From contig OZ024933.1 of the NCBI GenBank assembly GCA_964017235.1, forward strand, positions 56,092,255 through 56,156,254: a DNA stretch of 64,000 nucleotides. The letters run 5' to 3'. Below the pieces are notes generated by a model. It made no database searches. It was given only the letters and a program-made list of their open reading frames with translations, and was not told the DNA's origin. Positions 48,162 to 60,119 of the stretch are shown here, in pieces; the stretch's first letter is position 1, and each line of letters starts with the position of its first letter. This stretch comes from Sabellastarte sp. h YS-2021. Lineage: Eukaryota; Annelida; Polychaeta; Sabellida; Sabellidae. Position numbers and translations under genes: made by a program.

Positions 48162-49902
48162 TGTTGATTAAAAATAACAATTATGGAGCAACAGAAAATA
48201 CTCAAATAAGCACTTAGGTGATAAAGCTAATGTATTAGATGGTCATAAATAAACAAAAAAATGTCATTGATTTTTATGATCAGTTTATATAGTAGGGCTG
48301 TTAGAGGCCAAAATAAGTCAAAATATGACCTTCTAAGATCCCCAAGAGAGAGAGTTTGCTTGTATTCTGCCTTACCTCAAACTGGCAATACTCAGTGATG
48401 AATATTAACTATTCTGGTATTAATGCAACAGTTAAAAGACCAAACCAGCACTCAATCTAACAATCTCAAACTGGCAAATTTATGGAAATTGTTTAATTTA
48501 GTCATAAATAAACAAAAACGGTCATTGATTTTCATGATGAATTCATATACTGGGGGCGTTAGAGGACATAATTAGACCAAATATGACCTTCTAAGAGCCC
48601 CAAGAAAGAGCATATTTGTATTCTTCCTAACCTCAGACTATTAATACCCAGTGATGAACATTAACTATTTTTGTATTTATGGAAAAGTTAAAAGACCAAA
48701 CCAGCACTCAATAAAATTAGTTGATACCTTGCGAGTTTTGAATCCGCAAAAATGGAAATTTACTTATTGTACTAGAGTAGATTGTTAAAATATAAAGGCC
48801 AGATTTATTTGTTGTGACCCAAGACATTCATGCTACAGTTACAGAATATTACTGGTGTTATGGTTATAGATCTGACTATTAATTGTAAGTAAACATCTCT
48901 GAATCTGGAAGTGTCCAGTGCCCTGGGTGAGAGTTTGCTGGTATTCTTCCAAACATCAGACTGTCAATGCCAAATGACAGATATTAAATCTTCCCAGTAA
49001 GCAAACCCAAGCTGTTACAAATAGACTAAAACTACTTAGAGGTTTTGTGTTTTTATGACCAAGTATTATGATGGGGCTGTTTGATGCTATGAGTGCATAA
49101 AATGACCTCCTAAGCCCAGGTATATTTTGCAAGTACGCTATTTACCCACAATCCATCAAGGCCTGTTGATTAATAATAACAATTATGGAGCAACAGAAAA
49201 TATCCAAATAAACCCTTAGGTGACAAAGCTAATGTATTAGATGGTCCTAAATAAACAAAAAAAATGTCATTGAATTTTATGATCAGTTTATATAGTGGGA
49301 CTGTTAGAGGCCAAAATGAGTCAAAATATGACCTTCTAAGATCTCCAAGAGACAGTTTGCTTGTATTCTGCCTAACCTGAGACTGTCAATACTCAGTGAT
49401 GAATATTAACAATTCTGGAATTAATGCAACAGTTAAAAGACAAAACCAGCACTTAATCTAACAATCTGAAGCTGGCAAATTTATGGAAATTATGGAATTA
49501 GCTGATACTTATTGTACTAGAGTAGTCTATTAAAATGTGAAGGTCATGTTTATTTTTTATGACCTCAGATATTCATGCTACAGTTACAGAATATTACTGG
49601 TGTTATGGTTATAGATCTGACTATTAATTGCAAGTAAACATCTCTGAAGTTGTAAGTGTCTAGCACCCCGGGAGAGAGTTTACTGGTATTCTGCCTAACA
49701 TCAGACTGTCAATGACCAATAATTAATATCCCCAGCTAGGAAACTCTAGCTGTGACAAGTAGGCTAAAACTACGGAGAAGTTGTAGCTTTTTATGACCAA
49801 GTGTTATGACGGAGCTGTTAGATGCTATAAGTGCATAAAATTGACATCTTAAGCGCAAGTATATTTCCTAGGTATGCTATTTACCCACAACCCATCAAGG
49901 CC
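48162..49902. repeat. A-B dimer (A 48162-49163, B 49164-49902)
   Basis: The first part of A keeps the 1746 bp subgroup markers (ggtgataaagc, tagtagggctg, aaactggcaatac, aaaacggtcattg, actcaataaaatt). After about 48.8 kb it returns to the ordinary A form (tgtgacccaagacattc, gtttgctggtattc), so the subgroup ends inside this unit. B is 739 bp with the 7 bp loss near 49731 and ttttttatgacctcag near 49551. Confidence 0.93.
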
Positions 49903-51649
49903 TGTTGATTAAAAATAACAATTATGGAGCAACAGAAAATACTCAAATAAGCACTTAGGTGACAAAGCTAATGTATTAGATGGTCATAAATAAACAAAAA
50001 AAATGTCATTGATGTTTATGATCAGTTTATATAGTGGGGCTGTTAGAGGCCAAAATAAGTCAAAATATGACCTTCTAAGATCCCCAAGAGAGAGAGTTTG
50101 CTTGTATTCTGCCTTACCTCAAACTGTCAATACTCAGTGATGAATATTAACTATTCTGGTATTAATGCAACAGTTAAAAGACCAAACCAGCACTCAATCT
50201 AACAATCTCAAACTGGCAAATTTATGGAAATTGTTTAATTTAGTCATAAATAAACAAAAACTGTCATTGATTTTCATGATGAATTCATATACTGGGGGCG
50301 TTAGAGGACATAATTAGACCAAATATGACCTAAGAGCCCCAAGAAAGAGTATACTTGTATTCTTCCTTACCTCAGACTATTAATACCCAGTGATGAACAT
50401 TAACTATTTTTGTATTTATGGAAAAAGTTAAAAGACCAAACCAGCACTCAATGAAATTAGTTGATAACTTGCGAGTTTTGAATCCGCAAGAATGGAAATT
50501 TACTTATTGTACTAGAGTAGATTGTTAAAATATAAAGGCCAGATTTCTTTGTTGTGACCCAAGACATTCATGCTACAGTTACAGAATATTACTGTTGTTA
50601 TGGTTATAGATCTGACTATTAATTACAAGTAAACATCTCTGAATCTGGAAGTGTCCAGTGCCCCGGGTGAGAGTTTGCTGGTATTCTTCCTAACATCAGA
50701 CTGTCAATGCCAAATGACAGATATTAAATCTTCCCAGTAAGCAAACTCAAGCTGTTACAAATAGACTAAAACTACTTAGAGGTTTTGCGTTTTTATGACC
50801 AAGTATTATGATGGGGCTGTTTGATGCTATAAGTGAATAAAATGACCTCCTAAGCCCAGGTATATTTTGCAAGTACGCTATTTACCCACAATCCATCAAG
50901 GCCTGTTGATTAATAATAACAATTATGGAGCAACAGAAAATATCCAAATAAGCCCTTAGGTGACAAAGCTAATGTATTAGATGGTCCTAAATAAACAAAA
51001 AAAATGTCATTGAATTTTATGATCAGTTTATATAGTGGGGCTGTTAGAGGCCAAAATGAGTCAAAATATGACCTTCTAAGATCCCCAAGAGACAGTTTGC
51101 TTGTATTCTGCCTAACCTGAGACTGTCAATACTCAGTGATGAATATTAACAATTCTGGAATTAATGCAACAGTTAAAAGACCAAACCAGCACTTAATCTA
51201 ACAATCTGAAGCTGGCAAATTTATGGAAATTATGGAATTAGCTGATACTTATTGTACTAGAGTAGTCTATTAAAATGTGAAGGTCATATTTATTTTTTGT
51301 GACCCCAGATATTCATGCTACAGTTACAGAATATTACTGTTGTTATGGTTATAGATCTGACTATTAATTACAAGTAAACATCTCTGAAGCTGTAAGTGTT
51401 TAGCACCCCGGGAGAGAGTTTACTGGTATTCTGCCTAACATCAGACTGTCCATGACCAATAATTAATATTTAATATCCCCAGCTAGGAAACTCTAGCTGT
51501 GACAAGTAGGCTAAAACTACGGAGAAGTTGTAGCTTTTTATGACCAAGTGTTATGACGGAGCTGTTAGATGCTATAAGTGCATAAAATTGACATCTTAAG
51601 CGCAAGTATATTTTCTAGGTATGCTATTTACCCACAACCCATCAAGGCC
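49903..51649. repeat. A-B dimer (A 49903-50903, B 50904-51649)
   Basis: A has gatgtttatgatc near 50011, a 3 bp loss in tatgacctaagagcc near 50325 and actgttgttatgg near 50591. B has actgttgttatgg near 51336, gtgtttagcacc near 51396 and tgtccatgacc near 51448. Several of these recur at 61867-64000. Confidence 0.94.
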
Positions 51650-53388
51650 TGTTGATTAAAAATAACAATTATTGAGCAACAGAAAATACTCAAATAAGCA
51701 CTTAGGTGATAAAGCTAATGTATTAGATGGTCATAAATAAACAAAAAAATGTCATTGATTTTTATGATCAGTTTATATAGTAGGGCTGTTAGAGGCCAAA
51801 ATGAGTCAAAATATGACCTTCTAAGATCCCCAAGAGACAGTTTGCTTGTATTCTGCCTAACCTGAGACTGTCAATACTCAGTGATGAATATTAACAATTC
51901 TGGAATTAATGCAACAGTTAAAAGACCAAACCAGCACTCAATCTAACAATCTCAAACTGGCAAATTTATAGAAATTGTTTAATTTAGTCATAAAAAAACA
52001 ATAACTGTCATTGATTTTCATGGTGAACTCATATACTGGGGGCGTTAGAGGACATAATTAGACCAAATATGACCTTCTAAGAGCCCCAAGAAAGAGCATA
52101 CTTGTATTCTTCCTAACCTCAGACTATTAATACCCAGTGATGAACATTAACTATTTTTGTATTTATGGAAAAGTTAAAAGACCAAACCAGCACTCAATGA
52201 AATTAGTTGATACCTTGCGAGTTTTGAATCCACAAAAATGGAAATTTACTTATTGTACTAGAGTAGATTGTTAAAATATAAAGGCCAGATTTATTTGTTG
52301 TGACCCAAGACATTCATGCTACAGTTACAGAATATTACTGGTGTTATGGTTATAGATCTGACTATTAATTACAAGTAAACATCTCTGCATCTGGAAGTGT
52401 CCAGTGCCAGGGGTGAGAGTTTGCTGGTATTCTTCCTAACATCAGACAGTCAATGCCAAATGACAGATATTAAATCTTCCCAGTAAGCAAACTCAAGCTG
52501 TTACAAATAGACTAAAACTACTTAGAGGTTTTGCGTTTTTATGACCAAGTATTATGATGGGGCTGTTTGATGCTATAAGTGCATAAAATGACCTCCTAAG
52601 CCCAGGTATATTTTGCAAGTATGCTATTTACCCACAATCCATCAAGGCCTGTTGATTAATAATAACAATTATGGAGCAACAGAAAATATCCAAATAAGCC
52701 CTTAGGTGACAAAGCTAATGTATTAGATGGTCCTAAATAAACAAAAAAAATGTCATTGAATTTTATGATCAGTTTATATAGTGGGGCTGTTAGAGGCCAA
52801 AATGAGTCAAAATATGACCTTCTAAGATCCCCAAGAGACAGTTTGCTTGTATTCTGCCTAACCTGAGACTGTCAATACTCAGTGATGAATATTAACAATT
52901 CTGGAATTAATGCAACAGTTAAAAGACCAAACCAGCACTTAATCTAACAATCTGAAGCTGGCAAATTTATGGAAATTATGGAATTAGCTGATACTTATTG
53001 TACTAGAGTAGTCTATTAAAATGTGAAGGTCATATTTATTTTTCATGACCCCAGATATTCATGCTACAGTTACAGAATATTACTGGTGTTATGGTTATAG
53101 ATCTGACTATTAATTAGAAGTAAACATCTCTGAAGCTGTAAGTGTCTAGCACCCCGGGAGAGAGTTTACTGGTATTCTGCCTAACATCAGACTGTCAATG
53201 ACCAATAATTAATATCCCCAGCTAGGAAACTCTAGCTGTGACAAGTAGGCTAAAACTACGGAGAAGTTGTAGCTTTTTATGACCAAGTGTTATGACGGAG
53301 CTGTTAGATACTATAAGTGCATAAAATTGACATCTTAAGCGCAAGTATATTGTCTAGGTATGCTATTTACCCACAACCCATCAAGGAC
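51650..53388. repeat. Dimer with a B-patched A (A 51650-52649, B 52650-53388)
   Basis: A starts in the 1746 bp subgroup style, then carries B sequence from about 51801 (aaaatgagtc, aagagacagtttgc, gcctaacctgagactg, ctggaattaatg) to about 51910, then resumes A sequence with the 256 bp insert. It also has ggtgaactcatat near 52022, losing the EcoRI site. From about 52.2 kb it follows 40.0 kb. B is the 739 bp form of 40438. The junction at its end reads aaggactgttg. Confidence 0.93.
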
Positions 53389-55136
53389 TGTTGATTAAAA
53401 ATAACAATTATGGAGCAACAGAAAATACTCAAATAAGCACTTAGGTGACAAAGCTAATGTATTAGATGGTCATAAATAAACAAAAAAATGTCATTGATTT
53501 TTATGATCAGTTTATATAGTGGGGCTGTTAGAGGCCAAAATAAGTCAAAATATGACCTTCTAAGATCCCCAAGAGAGAGAGTTTGCTTGTATTCTGCCTT
53601 ACCTCAAACTGTCAATACTCAATGATGAATATTAACTATTCTGGTATTAATGCAACAGTTAAAAGACCAAACCAGCACTCAATCTAACAATCTCAAACTG
53701 GCAAATTTATGGAAATTGTTTAATTTAGTCATAAATAAACAAAAATTGTCATTGATTTTCATGATGAATTCATATACTGGGGGCGTTAGAGGACATAATT
53801 AGACCAAATATGACCTTCTAAGAGCCCCAAGAAAGAACATATTTGTATTCTTCCTAACCTCAGACTATTAATACCCAGTGATGAACATTAACTATTTTTG
53901 TATTTATGGAAAAGTTAAAAGACCAAACCAGCACTCAATGAAATTAGTTGATACCTTGCGAGTTTTGAATCTGCAAAAATGGAAATTTACTTATTGTACT
54001 AGAGTAGATTGTAAAAATATAAAGGCCAGATTTATTTGTTGTGAGCCTTGACCTTCATGCTACAGTTACAGAATATTACTGGTGTTATGGTTATAGATCT
54101 GACTATTAATTACAAGTAAACATCTCTGAATCTGGAAGTGTCCAGTGCCCCGGGTGAGAGTTTGCTGGTATTCTTCCTAACATCAGACTGTCAATGCCAA
54201 ATGACAGATATTAAATCTTCCCAGTAAGCAAACTCAAGCTGTTACAAATAGACTAAAACTACTTAGAGGTTTTGCGTTTTTATGACCAAGTATTATGATG
54301 GGGCTGTTTGATGCTATAAGTGCACAAAATGACCTCCTAAGCCCAGGTATATTTTGCAAGTACGCTATTTACCCACAATCCATCAAGGCCTGTTGATTAA
54401 TAATAACAATTATGGAGCAACAGAAAATATCCAAATAAGCCCTTAGGTGACAAAGCTAATGTATTAGATGGTCCTAAATAAACAAAAAAAATCTCATTGA
54501 ATTTTATGATCAGTTTATATAGTGGGGCTGTTAGAGGCCAAAATGAGTCAAAATATGACCTTCTAAGATCCCCAAGAGACAGTTTGCTTGTATTCTGCCT
54601 AACCTGAGACTGTCAGTACTCAGTGATGAATATTAACAATTCTGGAATTAATGCAACAGTTAAAAGCCCAAACCAGCACTTAATCTAACAATCTGAAGCT
54701 GGCAAATTTATGGAAATTATGGAATTAGCTGATACTTATTGTACTAGAGTAGTCTATTAAAATGTGAAGGTCATATTTATTTTTTGTGACCCCAGATATT
54801 CATGCTACAGTTACAGAATATTACTGGTGTTATGGTTATAGATCTGACTATTAATTACAAGTAAACATCTCTGAAGCTGTAAGTGTCTAGCACCCTGGGA
54901 GAGAGTTTACTGGTATTCTGCCGAACATCAGACTGTCAATGACCAATAATTAATATTTAATATCCCCAGCTAGGTAACTCTAGCTGTGACAAGTAGGCTA
55001 AAACTATGGAGAAGTTGTAGCTTTTTATGACCAAGTGTTATGACGGAGCTGTTAGATGCTATAAGTGCATAAAATTGACATCTTAAGCGCAAGTATATTT
55101 TCTAGGTATGCTATTTACCCACAACCCATCAAGGCC
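53389..55136. repeat. A-B dimer (A 53389-54390, B 54391-55136)
   Basis: The A's first part copies 41177 onward at +12212 (caatactcaatgatg, aaagaacat). It then carries tgtgagccttgacc near 54039, a private form of the tgtgagccaagacc marker. B has aaatctcattg near 54489, gttaaaagcccaaacc near 54659, ccctggg near 54893, gccgaacatc near 54920 and aggtaactc near 54973, the set also found in the twin B units at 58628 and 59374. Confidence 0.93.
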
Positions 55137-56883
55137 TGTTGATTAAAAATAACAATTATGGAGCAACAGAAAATACTCAAATAAGCCCTTAGGTGACAAA
55201 GCTAATGTATTAGATGGTCATAAATAAACAAAAAAATGTCATTGATTTTTATGATCAGTTTATATAGTAGGGCTGTTAGAGGCCAAAATAAGTCAAAATA
55301 TGACCTTCTAAGATCCCCAAGAGAGAGAGTTTGCTTGTATTCTGCCTTACCTCAAACTGTCAATACTCAGTGATGAATATTAACTATTCTGGTATTAATG
55401 CAACAGTTAAAAGACCAAACCAGCACTCAATCTAACAATCTCAAACTGGCAAATTTATGGAAATTGTTTAATTTAGTCATAAATAAACAAAAACGGTCAT
55501 TGATTTTCATGATGAATTCATATACTGGGGGCGTTAGAGGACATAATTAGACCAAATATGACCTTCTAAGAGCCCCAAGAAAGAGCATACTTGTATTCTT
55601 CCTAACCTCAGACTATTAATACCCAGTGATGAACATTAACTATTTTTGTATTTATGGAAAAGTTAAAAGACCAAACCAGCACTCAATGAAATTAGTTGAT
55701 ACCTTGCGAGTTTTGAATCCGCAAAAATGGAAATTTACTTATTGTACTAGAGTAGATTGTTAAAATATAAAGGCCAGATTTATTTGTTGTGAGCCAAGAC
55801 CTTCATGCTACAGTTACAGAATATTACTGGTGTTGTGGTTATAGATCTGACTATTAATTACAAGTAACATCTCTGAATCTGGAAGTGTCCAGTGCCCCGG
55901 GTGAGAGTTTGCTGGTATTTTTCCTAACATCAGCCTGTCAATGCCAAATGACAGATATTAAATCTTCCCAGTAAGCAAACTCAAGCTGTTACAAATAGAC
56001 TAAAACTACTTAGAGGTTTTGTGTTTTTATGACCAAGTATTATGATGGGGCTGTTTGATGCTATAAGTGCATAAAATGACCTCCTAAGCCCAGGTATATT
56101 TTGCAAGTACGCTATTTACCCACAATCCATCAAGGTCTGTTGATTAATAATAACAATTATGGAGCAACAGAAAATATCCAAATAAGCCCTTAGGTGACAA
56201 AGCTAATGTATTAGATGGTCCTAAATAAACAAAAAAAATGTCATTGAATTTTATGATCAGTTTATATAGTGGGGCTGTTAGAGGCCAAAATGAGTCAAAA
56301 TATGACCTTCTAAGATCCCCAAGAGACAGTTTGCTTGTATTCTGCCTAACCTGAGACTGTCAATACTCAGTGATGAATATTAACAATTCTGGAATTAATG
56401 CAACAGTTAAAAGACCAAACCAGCACTTAATCTAACAATCTGAAGCTGGCAAATTTATGGAAATTATGGAATTAGCTGATACTTATTGTACTAGAGTAGT
56501 CTATTAAAATGTGAAGGTCATATTTATTTTTTGTGACCCCAGATATTCATGCTACAGTTACAGAATATTACTGGTGTTATGGTTATAGATCTGACTATTA
56601 ATTACAAGTAAACATCTCTGAAGCTGTAAGTGTCTAGCACCCTGGGAGAGAGTTTACTGGTATTCTGCCGAACATCAGACTGTCAATGACCAATAATTAA
56701 TATTTAATATCCCCAGCTAGGTAACTCTAGCTGTGACAAGTAGGCTAAAACTATGGAGAAGTTGTAGCTTTTTATGACCAAGTGTTATGACGGAGCTGTT
56801 AGATGCTATAAGTGCATAAAATTGACATCTTAAGCGCAAGTATATTTTCTAGGTATGCTATTTACCCACAACCCATCAAGGCC
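55137..56883. repeat. A-B dimer (A 55137-56137, B 56138-56883)
   Basis: A has the tail set first seen at 41177 (tgttgtggttatag, caagtaacatc, cagcctgtc) and gtatttttcctaac near 55915. The junction at its end reads aaggtctgttg. B has ccctggg, gccgaacatc and aggtaactc. Confidence 0.93.
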
Positions 56884-58627
56884 TGTTGATTAAAAATAAC
56901 AATTATGGAGCAACAGAAAATACTCAAATAAGCACTTAGGTGACAAAGCTAATGTATTAGATGGTCATAAATAAACAAAAAAATGTCATTGATTTTTATG
57001 ATCAGTTTATATAGTGGGGCTGTTAGAGGCCAAAATAAGTCAAAATATGACCTTCTAAGATCCCCAAGAGAGAGAGTTTGCTTGTATTCTGCCTTACCTC
57101 AAACTGGCAATACTCAGTGATGAATATTAACTATTCTGGTATTAATGCAACAGTTAAAAGACCAAACCAGCACTCAATCTAACAATCTCAAACTGGCAAA
57201 TTTATGGAAATTGTTTAATTTAGTCATAAATAAACAAAAACGGTCATTGATTTTCATGATGAATTCATATACTGGGGGCGTTAGAGGACATAATTAGACC
57301 AAATATGACCTAAGAGCCCCAAGAAAGAGCATACTTGTATTCTTCCTAACCTCAGACTATTAATACCCAGTGATGAACATTAACTATTTTTGTATTTATG
57401 GAAAAGTTAAAAGACCAAACCAGCACTCAATAAAATTAGTTGATACCTTGCGAGTTTTGAATCCGCAAAAATGGAAATTTACTTATTGTACTAGAGTAGA
57501 TTGTTAAAATATAAAGGCCAGATTTATTTGTTGTGAGCCAAGACCTTCATGCTACAGTTACAGAATATTACTGGTGTTGTGGTTATAGATCTGACTATTA
57601 ATTACAAGTAACATCTCTGAATCTGGAAGTGTCCAGTGCCCCGGGTGAGAGTTTGCTGGTATTTTTCCTAACATCAGCCTGTCAATGCCAAATGACAGAT
57701 ATTAAATCTTCCCAGTAAGCAAACTCAAGCTCTTACAAATAGACTAAAACTACTTAGAGGTTTTGCGTTTTCATGACCAAGTATTATGATGGGGCTGTTT
57801 GATGCTATAAGTGCATAAAATGATCTCCTAAGCCCAGGCATATTTGCAGGTATGCTATTTACCCACAATCCATCAAGGCCTGTTGATTAATAATAACAAT
57901 TATGGAGCAACAGAAAATATCCAAATAAGCCCTTAGGTGACAAAGCTAATGTATTAGATAGTCATAAATAAACAAAAAAAAATGTCATTGAATTTCATGA
58001 TCAGTTTATATAGTGGGGCTGTTAGAGGCCAAAATGAGTCAAAATATGACCTTCTAAGATCCCCAAGAGACAGTTTGCTTGTATTCTGCCTAACCTGAGA
58101 CTGTCAATACTCAGTGATGAATATTAACAATTCTGGAATTAATGCAACAGTTAAAAGACCAAACCAGCACTTAATCTAACAATCTGAAGCTGGCAAATTT
58201 ATGGAAATTATGGAATTAGCTGATACTTATTGTACTAGAGTAGTCTATTAAAATGTGAAGGTCATATTTACTTTTTGTGACCCCAGATATTCATGCTACA
58301 GTTACAGAATATTACTGGTGTTATGGTTATAGATCTGACTATTAATTACAAGTAAACATCTCTGAAGCTGTAAGTGTCTAGCAGCCCGGGAGAGAGTTTA
58401 CTGGTATTCTGCCTAACATCAGACTGTCAATGACCAATAATTAATATTTAATATCCCCAGCTAGGAAACTCTAGCTGTGACAAGTAGGCTAAAACTATGG
58501 AGAAGTTGTAGCTTTTTATGACCAAGTGTTATGACGGAGCTGTTAGATGCTATAAGTGCATAAAATTGACATCTTAAGCGCAAGTATATTTTCTAGGTAT
58601 GCTATTTACCCACAACCCATCAAGGCC
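56884..58627. repeat. A-B dimer (A 56884-57880, B 57881-58627)
   Basis: A is 997 bp: it has lost 3 bp in tatgacctaagagcc near 57305 and one A in caagtaacatc near 57605. Its tail reads cccaggcatatttgcagg near 57833. B begins Block V and has gatagtcataaataaac near 57957, an A-like spelling inside a B head, and gcagcccggg near 58381. Confidence 0.92.
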
Positions 58628-59373
58628 TGTTGATTAAAAATAACAATTATGGAGCAACAGAAAATATCCAAATAAGCCCTTAGGTGACAAAGCTAATGTA
58701 TTAGATGGTCCTAAATAAACAAAAAAAATCTCATTGAATTTTATGATCAGTTTATATAGTGGGGCTGTTAGAGGCCAAAATGAGTCAAAATATGACCTTC
58801 TAAGATCCCCAAGAGACAGTTTGCTTGTATTCTGCCTAACCCGAGACTGTCAATACTCAGTGATGAATATTAACAATTCTGGAATTAATGCAACAGTTAA
58901 AAGCCCAAACCAGCACTTAATCTAACAATCTGAAGCTGGCAAATTTATGGAAATTATGGAATTAGCTGATACTTATTGTACTAGAGTAGTCTATTAAAAT
59001 GTGAAGGTCATATTTATTTTTTGTGACCCCAGATATTCATGCTACAGTTACAGAATATTACTGGTGTTATGGTTATAGATCTGACTATTAATTACAAGTA
59101 AACATCTCTGAAGCTGTAAGTGTCTAGCACCCTGGGAGAGAGTTTACTGGTATTCTGCCGAACATCAGACTGTCAATGACCAATAATTAATATTTAATAT
59201 CCCCAGCTAGGTAACTCTAGCTGTGACAAGTAGGCTAAAACTATGGAGAAGTTGTAGCTTTTTATGACCAAGTGTTATGACGGAGCTGTTAGATGCTATA
59301 AGTGCATAAAATTGACATCTTAAGCGCAAGTATATTTTCTAGGTATGCTATTTACCCACAACCCATCAAGGCC
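58628..59373. repeat. Twin B unit 1
   Basis: 746 bp. Markers: aaatctcattg near 58727, gcctaacccgagactg near 58835 (a CpG gained relative to cctgagac), gttaaaagcccaaacc, ccctggg, gccgaacatc, aggtaactc, ctatggag. The switch from A-type head to B body lies between about 58645 and 58664. Confidence 0.95.
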
Positions 59374-60119
59374 TGTTGATTAAAAATAACAATTATGGAG
59401 CAACAGAAAATATCCAAATAAGCCCTTAGGTGACAAAGCTAATGTATTAGATGGTCCTAAATAAACAAAAAAAATCTCATTGAATTTTATGATCAGTTTA
59501 TATAGTGGGGCTGTTAGAGGCCAAAATGAGTCAAAATATGACCTTCTAAGATCCCCAAGAGACAGTTTGCTTGTATTCTGCCTAACCCGAGACTGTCAAT
59601 ACTCAGTGATGAATATTAACAATTCTGGAATTAATGCAACAGTTAAAAGCCCAAACCAGCACTTAATCTAACAATCTGAAGCTGGCAAATTTATGGAAAT
59701 TATGGAATTAGCTGATACTTATTGTACTAGAGTAGTCTATTAAAATGTGAAGGTCATATTTATTTTTTGTGACCCCAGATATTCATGCTACAGTTACAGA
59801 ATATTACTGGTGTTATGGTTATAGATCTGACTATTAATTACAAGTAAACATCTCTGAAGCTGTAAGTGTCTAGCACCCTGGGAGAGAGTTTACTGGTATT
59901 CTGCCGAACATCAGACTGTCAATGACCAATAATTAATATTTAATATCCCCAGCTAGGTAACTCTAGCTGTGACAAGTAGGCTAAAACTATGGAGAAGTTG
60001 TAGCTTTTTATGACCAAGTGTTATGACGGAGCTGTTAGATGCTATAAGTGCATAAAATTGACATCTTAAGCGCAAGTATATTTTCTAGGTATGCTATTTA
60101 CCCACAACCCATCAAGGCC
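59374..60119. repeat. Twin B unit 2, apparently identical to twin 1
   Basis: Exactly 746 bp after twin 1. Reading the two side by side I find no difference, including the private cccgagac. It is therefore the youngest duplication visible here, or an assembly artefact. Confidence 0.94.

Larger units (their letters stand above)
41177..57880. repeat. Block IV: A-B dimer HOR, mixed subfamilies
   Basis: Nine A-B dimers (41177 to 56883) and one further A (56884-57880). A lengths are 997-1002 bp and B lengths 739 or 746 bp. Local subgroups include the three 1746 bp copies at 42924-48161 and a segment (about 51.9-54.0 kb) duplicated from about 39.7-41.8 kb. Confidence 0.94.
57881..60119. repeat. Block V: three B units in a row (B-B-B)
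   Basis: B units at 57881, 58628 and 59374, with no A between. This is the only run of three consecutive complete B units in the window. The second and third each start with the A-type first bases (tgttgattaaaaataac), as expected after a B tail, and then become B from aaaatatccaaataagccc. Confidence 0.95.
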
